Assembly: GCA_963784805.1 (NCBI GenBank)
Contig: CAWASR010000005.1
Span: 1-64,000, forward strand
Direction: 5' to 3'
Origin: Roseiarcus sp963784805
Lineage (GTDB): Bacteria > Pseudomonadota > Alphaproteobacteria > Rhizobiales > Beijerinckiaceae
DNA: 64,000 bases
Part shown: one piece after another, positions 59,086 through 64,000 of the stretch
Numbering within the stretch: position 1 is the stretch's first letter
How the letters are laid out: the number at the start of each line of letters is the position of its first letter
Translations under genes and position numbers: made by a program
The notes under the pieces: generated by a model
Seen by the model: the letters and a program-made list of their open reading frames with translations, nothing else
Told to the model about the DNA's origin: nothing
Databases searched by the model: none

Positions 59086-60288
59086 ATGCGTGAAGCCGTC
59101 ATCGTCTCCACCGCCCGCACCCCGATCGGCAAGGCCTATCGAGGCGCTTTCAACGACACTCAGGCCCAGGCGCTCGGCGGCCACGCCATCGCCAACGCGC
59201 TCGCGCGCGCCCGAGTCGAAGGCGGCGAAGTCGACGACGTCGTCATGGGCGCGGCGCTGCAACAGGGCGCGCAGGGCGGCAATATCGCGCGCCAATCGGC
59301 GCTGCGCGCGGGGCTTCCGACCAGCGTCGCGGGCATGTCCGTCGACCGGCAATGCGCCTCGGGCCTGATGGCGATCGCGACTGCGGCCAAGGAGATCATC
59401 ACGGACGGCATGAACGTCGCCGTCGGCGGCGGGCTCGAATCGATCTCGCTGGTGCAGAACGACAAGATGAACCGGTTCCGCGCGCTCGATCCGTGGCTGG
59501 TCGAACATCGCAACGACGTCTACATGGCGATGATCGAAACTGCGGAAATCGTGGCGGAGCGCTACAAGATCCCGCGCGAGCGGCAGGACGAACTTGCCGC
59601 CCAGTCGCATGCCCGCACCGCCGCAGCCCAGGCCGCTGGCCGGTTCGACGCCGAGATCGCGCCCCTGCCCACGGTGATGAAAGTCATGGACAAGGCGACC
59701 GGCGCCGTCTCCGACAAGCCCGTGACGCTCAAGCACGACGAAGGCGTCCGCGCCGACACGACGCTCGCGGGCCTGGCCGGCCTGAAACCGGTGTTCTCTG
59801 ACGGCCAGCGGATCAAGGCGGGATCGGTGGTCACCGCCGGCAACGCGTCGCAATTGTCGGACGGGGCCAGCGCCTGTGTCCTGATGGAGGCCAAGCTCGC
59901 CAGCCAGCGCAATCTCGCGCCGCTTGGAATCTATCGCGGCATCGCGGTCGCCGGCTGCGACCCGGACGAGATGGGCATCGGTCCCGTCTTCGCCGTGCCG
60001 AAGCTCCTGAAGGCGCACGGCCTCAAGATCGACGACATCGGCCTCTGGGAGCTCAACGAGGCCTTCGCGGTGCAGGCGCTCTACTGCCGCGACCGGCTCG
60101 GGATCGACAATGACAAGCTCAACGTCGACGGCGGCGCGATCGCGGTCGGCCATCCCTACGGCATGAGCGGCTCGCGACTCGCCGGCCACGCCCTGATCGA
60201 AGGCAAGCGGCGCGGCGCGCGCTATGTCGTGGTGACGATGTGCGTCGGCGGCGGCATGGGCGCGGCGGGGCTGTTCGAAGTCGCCTAG
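59086..60288 (+). CDS. Acetyl-CoA C-acyltransferase (thiolase)
   Basis: The 400-residue thiolase has the nucleophile Cys in GMSVDRQCASGLMAIATAAK, the His of NEAFAVQALY, GGAIAVGHPYGMSGSRLAGH and the second Cys in VTMCVGGGMGAAGLFEVA. It cleaves 3-ketoacyl-CoA. GHPYG replaces the more common GHP(I/L/F)G. The length fits a catabolic thiolase. It lies 148 bases after the FadB-like gene, with a hairpin between. Confidence 0.95.
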   Translation: MREAVIVSTARTPIGKAYRGAFNDTQAQALGGHAIANALARARVEGGEVDDVVMGAALQQGAQGGNIARQSALRAGLPTSVAGMSVDRQCASGLMAIATAAKEIITDGMNVAVGGGLESISLVQNDKMNRFRALDPWLVEHRNDVYMAMIETAEIVAERYKIPRERQDELAAQSHARTAAAQAAGRFDAEIAPLPTVMKVMDKATGAVSDKPVTLKHDEGVRADTTLAGLAGLKPVFSDGQRIKAGSVVTAGNASQLSDGASACVLMEAKLASQRNLAPLGIYRGIAVAGCDPDEMGIGPVFAVPKLLKAHGLKIDDIGLWELNEAFAVQALYCRDRLGIDNDKLNVDGGAIAVGHPYGMSGSRLAGHALIEGKRRGARYVVVTMCVGGGMGAAGLFEVA

Positions 60289-60329
60289 GTCGGGCGGGGG
60301 GGTCCACAGGCTTGAACGACTCGCCCCAC

Positions 60330-61256
60330 ATGGCGCCGCTTGCGGCCTATCACGGACGCAAACCGCCTGCGCCGGCCTGGTTCGAGCGCGCCGTCGCCGC
60401 CGGGCCGGAGCGGACGTTCGTCGAGTTTGAGGGCGCGCGGATCGAGACCCTGGCCTGGGGCGAGCGCGGCAGCCGCGGCATCATGCTGCTGCACGGCGGC
60501 GCCGCCCACGCCGACTGGTGGTCGTTTATCGCGCCGCTGCTCGCGCGCGAGCGTCGCGTGATCGCCTCCTCGTTTACCGGGATGGGACGCTCGGATTGGC
60601 GCCCGGCTTATGATTTCAAGCAGTTCGTTCGCGAGGCGCGGACAGCGGGCCGGGCGGGAGGCGCATTCGACGCGGGGCCGCCGGTCGTCGTCGGCCATTC
60701 CTTCGGCGGGCGGGTGGCGGTGGGGCTCGCACATGAGTTCGGCCCCGAATTCGCCGCCGCGGTGATGGTCGATCCGCCCTTTTTCGCACCGCACAACCAA
60801 CGTCCGCCTTCACCTCCCCGCCCGACCAAGGCGCGCCGGATCCAGCCTTCACTCGAGGCGATCGTCGGCCGCTTCCGTCTCGCGCCGCCCCAGGCCTGCG
60901 ACAATCTCTATATTCTCGACTTCATCGCGCGGCGCTCCGCGCGCGAGGTTGTGGACGCCAGTGGCGGGAAGGGCTGGGCCCTGTGTTTCGACCCACATTT
61001 CTGGGAACGGTTCCAGCACACCGACGCGATCCCGCTCGTCAAAGCCGCACGCTGTCCGCTCGCGCTGTTCCGCGGCGCGAAGTCCCAGCTCTTTCACGCC
61101 GAGGACGCCGCCTATCTGCTGGGTCTGATCGGCCCGGCTGCGCCCTACGTCGAGATCCCCGAGGCCGAACATCACGTGATGATCGATCAGCCGCTCGCCT
61201 TCGTCGCCGCTCTGAGCACGCTGCTGGCGGCCTGGCCGGCGGCGAAGGGAGGATGA
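60330..61256 (+). CDS. Alpha/beta hydrolase
   Basis: The 308-residue hydrolase has the oxyanion HGG motif GIMLLHGGAAHADWWSFIAP, GMGRSDWRP, the Ser elbow PPVVVGHSFGGRVAVGLA, an Asp/His pair region ALFRGAKSQLFHAEDAAYL and PEAEHHVMIDQPLAF. The order resembles epoxide hydrolase/haloalkane dehalogenase-like proteins, but the nucleophile is Ser. It starts 42 bases after the thiolase; a TTG at 60312 is an alternative start. It is probably part of the same catabolic unit. Confidence 0.85.
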   Translation: MAPLAAYHGRKPPAPAWFERAVAAGPERTFVEFEGARIETLAWGERGSRGIMLLHGGAAHADWWSFIAPLLARERRVIASSFTGMGRSDWRPAYDFKQFVREARTAGRAGGAFDAGPPVVVGHSFGGRVAVGLAHEFGPEFAAAVMVDPPFFAPHNQRPPSPPRPTKARRIQPSLEAIVGRFRLAPPQACDNLYILDFIARRSAREVVDASGGKGWALCFDPHFWERFQHTDAIPLVKAARCPLALFRGAKSQLFHAEDAAYLLGLIGPAAPYVEIPEAEHHVMIDQPLAFVAALSTLLAAWPAAKGG

Positions 61257-61302
61257 GCAGGATCGGACGACCGCAATCGGAGCGTCCAAACTGGAGGCGG
61301 GC

Positions 61303-62901
61303 ATGACCGATAGCGGCGCATCCGTCGCGACGGCGAGCGCCAATGCGCGCATCGCCGCGCGCTACGACGAACTGCCCTACGACTCGCATCCGGGCCGCCG
61401 CAGTCATCCCGCGCACATCGCCATGATCGCGCAACTGCTCGGACTGACGCCGCCGACGACGACGAAGGCGCGCATTCTGGAGATCGGTTGCGCTTCGGGC
61501 GCGCACATTATCCCGCTTGCCGTGCAATATCCCGACGCGCGATTTGTCGGCCTCGATCTGTCGGCGGCGCAAATCGCCGCAGGGCTGGCGCGCATCGAAA
61601 GGCACGGGCTCGCCAACATCGAACTGATTCAGGGCGATCTGGTCGAATTCTCGCCTCGGCCGGAGAAGTTCGATTACATTCTCTGTCACGGCGTCTATTC
61701 GTGGGTCCCGTTCGAGGTGCGCGCGGCCATTCAGCAGCTGATCGCCGAGAAGCTTTCGCCCGAAGGGATCGCTTACGTCAGCTACAACGTGCTGCCGGGC
61801 TGGCGTCTCAAGCAGGCGCTGCGCGACGCGCTGACGGGCGCCGTACGCCATCTTCCCGATCTCGCTTCGCAAGTGGCCGGCGCGCGGGCGTTCCTCGCCC
61901 TGCTGCGGGGATGGGGCGGGGTCAAGGGTCCGTACGCCTCGAACCTGTGCAGCTTGGCCGCGCGGCTCGAGACGGAGTCCGACAGCTATCTCGCCCACGA
62001 ATATCTCGAGGAGCACAACCAGCCGCAGACGTTCGGCCAATTCGTCGAAGAGGCGGGCCGGGCCGGCCTCGCCTATCTCGGCGACCTTGATCTGTGGATG
62101 TCTCTGCCGGAAAACTTCGATCCCGAATTTCGCCGGCTGCTGACCGAATCCTGCGGCGGGGCTCTGCTGCCAACCGAGCAGATGATCGACGTGCTGCTGG
62201 GGCGGGAATTCCGCCGCTCCCTACTCGTCCATGAAGCGGTTGCCCCAGCGGTGTCGCGAACAATCGATCGCGGCCGCATTGAAGATCTGAACTTCATCGG
62301 GCGGATGACATTGGACGAGACGGCGAAAGCGTCGGACCCGCACAGGTTCATCGGACCCGACAATAAAAGGCTGTCGGTCGGCGCGCCTTCGGCTCGACGC
62401 GCGCTTGAAGCGCTGAGCCGCGCCTATCCGGCCAGTCGCACGCTCGATGAACTCGTGCAGGCGAGCGGCAGCTCGGATCCAGGCCACGCGCGGGAGGCGC
62501 GCGGCCAGATTGTCTACCTTTTGTACTTGACCCTGACGGGCGGGATGATCGACGCCCGGGTCGATCCCGTCCGCGCGGCCTCTTCGATCGAGGCCCAGCC
62601 GCGGGCTCCCCGAAACTGCCGTATCGACGCCCTGGCCGGTGAAAGCGCGGTCGTGACCTTGACACATGATTCTTATGTTCTGAGCGACGGCGAGCGTTGC
62701 CTGCTTCCGCTCATGGATGGAACGAAGAATCGAGAAGCGCTCGTCGGCGCGCTTCTCGACCGCGTCTCAGCAGGAGAACTGGAATTTTCCCGCGACGGCG
62801 TTCCCATCGCCGACCAGGGCGAACGCGCCGAATTGGCGCGCCAGGAGGTCGACCGCGCGCTTGAGGCATTCCAACGGGCGGGGCTGCTGGAGCTGGCCTA
62901 G
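61303..62901 (+). CDS. SAM-dependent methyltransferase with methyltransferase regulatory domain
   Basis: The 532-residue protein starts with a class I methyltransferase domain: motif I ARILEIGCASGAHIIPLAVQ, the acidic residue in FVGLDLSAAQIAAGL and FDYILCHGVYSWVPFEVRAA. A PF10119-type regulatory region follows (AHEYLEEHNQPQTFGQFVEE, AGLAYLGDLDLWMSLPENFD) and then a winged-helix-like C-terminus (SDGERCLLPLMDGTKNREAL). The substrate is unknown; relatives occur near surface polysaccharide or secondary-metabolite genes. It begins 46 bases after the hydrolase with a purine-rich site GGAGGCGGGC before ATG. Confidence 0.9.
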   Translation: MTDSGASVATASANARIAARYDELPYDSHPGRRSHPAHIAMIAQLLGLTPPTTTKARILEIGCASGAHIIPLAVQYPDARFVGLDLSAAQIAAGLARIERHGLANIELIQGDLVEFSPRPEKFDYILCHGVYSWVPFEVRAAIQQLIAEKLSPEGIAYVSYNVLPGWRLKQALRDALTGAVRHLPDLASQVAGARAFLALLRGWGGVKGPYASNLCSLAARLETESDSYLAHEYLEEHNQPQTFGQFVEEAGRAGLAYLGDLDLWMSLPENFDPEFRRLLTESCGGALLPTEQMIDVLLGREFRRSLLVHEAVAPAVSRTIDRGRIEDLNFIGRMTLDETAKASDPHRFIGPDNKRLSVGAPSARRALEALSRAYPASRTLDELVQASGSSDPGHAREARGQIVYLLYLTLTGGMIDARVDPVRAASSIEAQPRAPRNCRIDALAGESAVVTLTHDSYVLSDGERCLLPLMDGTKNREALVGALLDRVSAGELEFSRDGVPIADQGERAELARQEVDRALEAFQRAGLLELA

Positions 62902-63047
62902 CTCAATTTCGACATCGCCGCTTCCCGATCGTTTACGGACGTTCGACAAGAGCCTGCCGCATGTTACAGTGGGCAGGCCGGCCGGGCTCGCCGCCAGGGC
63001 GAAGCCGACAGCCGCCGGTCCGGGGAGCAACGCGAGCGGAGGTCGCA

Positions 63048-63815
63048 ATGGCCTATAAGGATATTCTGGTCTATCTCGATCCGACGGCCGAAGCCGTCGA
63101 ACGCGTCCGTTTCGCCGCCGAAATGGCCAAGACCCACGGGGCGCAGCTAATCGCCGTCGACGCAAGCACGCTCACCGAGGCCGAAGGGATCGACCCATTG
63201 TCAACGACTCGGCGGATGTACGACGAGGCGACACGCGAGGCCGCCATCAAGGGCGTCTTCGTGCCGGCGGAAAAGCCGGCCGAAGGTGACGCTTTCACGC
63301 ATTGCGTCGACTTGATCATTGCTCCGGCACCGGGAGGACGGGCGCGAAACCTCATTCGCCACGGCACGCTTGACCGAGCGCTCCTCGAATCCGGCGCTCC
63401 GATGCTGATCCTGCCGCCCGATTGGACGCCAGGGCCGGTGGGTCAGAATATCGTGATCGCCTGGAACGCCGGACGGGAGGCGTTGCGCGCCGTGCATGAC
63501 GCGATGCCGTTGCTCGAGCGGGCGCGCAAGGTCACCGTCTTCGCCTTCTCCATGCGGCCGAGCGATCTGCGGGCTTCCGCGTCGTTGCTGGCGCAGCACC
63601 TCGAGCGGCACGGCGTCGCGGCGCATGTGTCGGATTGGACCAACACTGGCGACTTGGAGGCGATCGAGGCCCTGTTCGCGAGCCTCGACACTCAGGACGC
63701 CGACCTCTTCGTCGCCGGCGCCTTTAGCCACTCGCGGCTATATGAAGGGTTGTTCGGCGGCGTGAGCCTCGATCTGATGCGTCAGCAGTCGCTGCCGGTT
63801 TTGATGTCGCACTAA
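63048..63815 (+). CDS. Universal stress protein, UspA family
   Basis: The 255-residue protein starts MAYKDILVYLDPTAEAVERV, typical of two-domain Usp proteins, and ends AGAFSHSRLYEGLFGGVSLD, LMRQQSLPVLMSH, the second-domain G-x2-G/S-H-S-R-x-x-E nucleotide-binding end. The first domain is degenerate in its ATP motif. GGAGG five bases before ATG 63048 sets the start; the longer frame upstream has no homology. Usp proteins help survival under stationary-phase, oxidative or hypoxic stress. Confidence 0.92.
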   Translation: MAYKDILVYLDPTAEAVERVRFAAEMAKTHGAQLIAVDASTLTEAEGIDPLSTTRRMYDEATREAAIKGVFVPAEKPAEGDAFTHCVDLIIAPAPGGRARNLIRHGTLDRALLESGAPMLILPPDWTPGPVGQNIVIAWNAGREALRAVHDAMPLLERARKVTVFAFSMRPSDLRASASLLAQHLERHGVAAHVSDWTNTGDLEAIEALFASLDTQDADLFVAGAFSHSRLYEGLFGGVSLDLMRQQSLPVLMSH

Positions 63816-63831
63816 ATGAGACCCGATCTGC

Positions 63832-64000
63832 ATGTCGAAGCGCCACCGGCTCAATCTTTCGTGGCGCGCGGCAAGAATGGCGGCGGCCGGCGTCTGCGCT
63901 CTGGCGCTCATCGCCGTCCTATGGACTATGACCGGTCGCTTCCGGCAATTCGCCTCGGAAGCGTCGCAGCCCGATGAGCGCAAGCCGAGCTCCCAATCGC
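63832..64000 (+). CDS. Start of a small membrane protein, cut by the window edge
   Basis: From ATG 63832 a frame stays open to the window end: MSKRHRLNLSWRAARMAAAG, then VCALALIAVLWTMTGRFRQF and a polar stretch ASEASQPDERKPSSQS. It has a basic N-terminus and one membrane helix (about residues 16-34). It begins 17 bases after the Usp stop. No family can be named from 56 residues. Confidence 0.55.
   Translation, partial: MSKRHRLNLSWRAARMAAAGVCALALIAVLWTMTGRFRQFASEASQPDERKPSSQS

Noticed and set aside
63738..63983. Minus-strand frame at the window end
   Set aside because: It overlaps the end of the universal stress protein and a better supported plus-strand membrane protein start.

Overview
The window is high-GC bacterial chromosomal DNA, most likely from an alphaproteobacterium of the Hyphomicrobiales (Rhizobiales). 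The evidence is a GcrA cell-cycle regulator, an accA/xerC neighbourhood, an argJ-mutT-ppiC block, an rpsM-rpsK-rpoA-rplQ operon without rpsD, PEP-CTERM and class III cyclase genes, and the overall protein character. A Beijerinckiaceae/Methylocystaceae-type genome is my best guess; this is inference, because no rRNA or tRNA gene is present.

Layout. 0-1 kb: the 3' end of an ISAs1-type element and a DUF29-like relic. 1-7.4 kb: housekeeping and metabolic genes, all on the minus strand (type II NADH dehydrogenase, mannonate dehydratase uxuA, accA, an extended SDR, xerC). 7.4-10.2 kb: a phased 10-bp repeat array, then a nested insertion in which an IS1595-type element sits inside the left target duplication of an ISNCY-type element. 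10.6-15.8 kb: an adenylate cyclase preceded by a cytochrome b561 fragment, then a redox/stress group (MAPEG protein, flavin monooxygenase, OsmC) with a divergent AraC regulator; the monooxygenase and the regulator carry frameshifts. 16.4-22 kb: mutT-argJ, a parvulin, and the ribosomal alpha operon with promoter and terminator. 22-24.5 kb: a putative NlpC/P60-like protein, gcrA and a 187-bp MITE. 24.5-32 kb: a glucan-processing locus (GH3, ABC exporter-like protein, GH144-like, GH15) ending in a graveyard of gene fragments that includes a probable GH94 phosphorylase relic. 32-37.7 kb: a caspase-fold protein that has lost both catalytic residues, an ABC-2 exporter, and a soluble class III cyclase. 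38.5-43.5 kb: a hemolysin-III family protein, a decayed partial typA copy, an amidase and intact typA. 43.8-50.5 kb: an alpha/beta hydrolase, a TetR-VOC-VOC-YciI operon, an orphan ParA, a cNMP-binding protein, a collagen-like lipoprotein and a PEP-CTERM protein. 50.7-61.3 kb: a CoA-thioester catabolic region (feruloyl-CoA-synthase-like ligase with a frameshift, amidohydrolase, hydrolase, zinc-type oxidoreductase, FadB-like fusion, thiolase, hydrolase), interrupted on the other strand by exported MsrA and MsrB. 61.3-64 kb: a SAM methyltransferase, a universal stress protein and the start of a small membrane protein.

How it works together. The most coherent systems are the glucan locus at 24.5-31.7 kb and the acyl-CoA locus at 50.7-61.3 kb. 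The most unusual single gene is the pseudo-caspase at 32.1-34.4 kb. Disrupted genes are frequent (ISAs1 and IS1595 transposases, monooxygenase, AraC regulator, acyl-CoA ligase, several fragments), so either parts of the window are decaying or the assembly contains single-base indel errors. The sequence alone cannot separate these.
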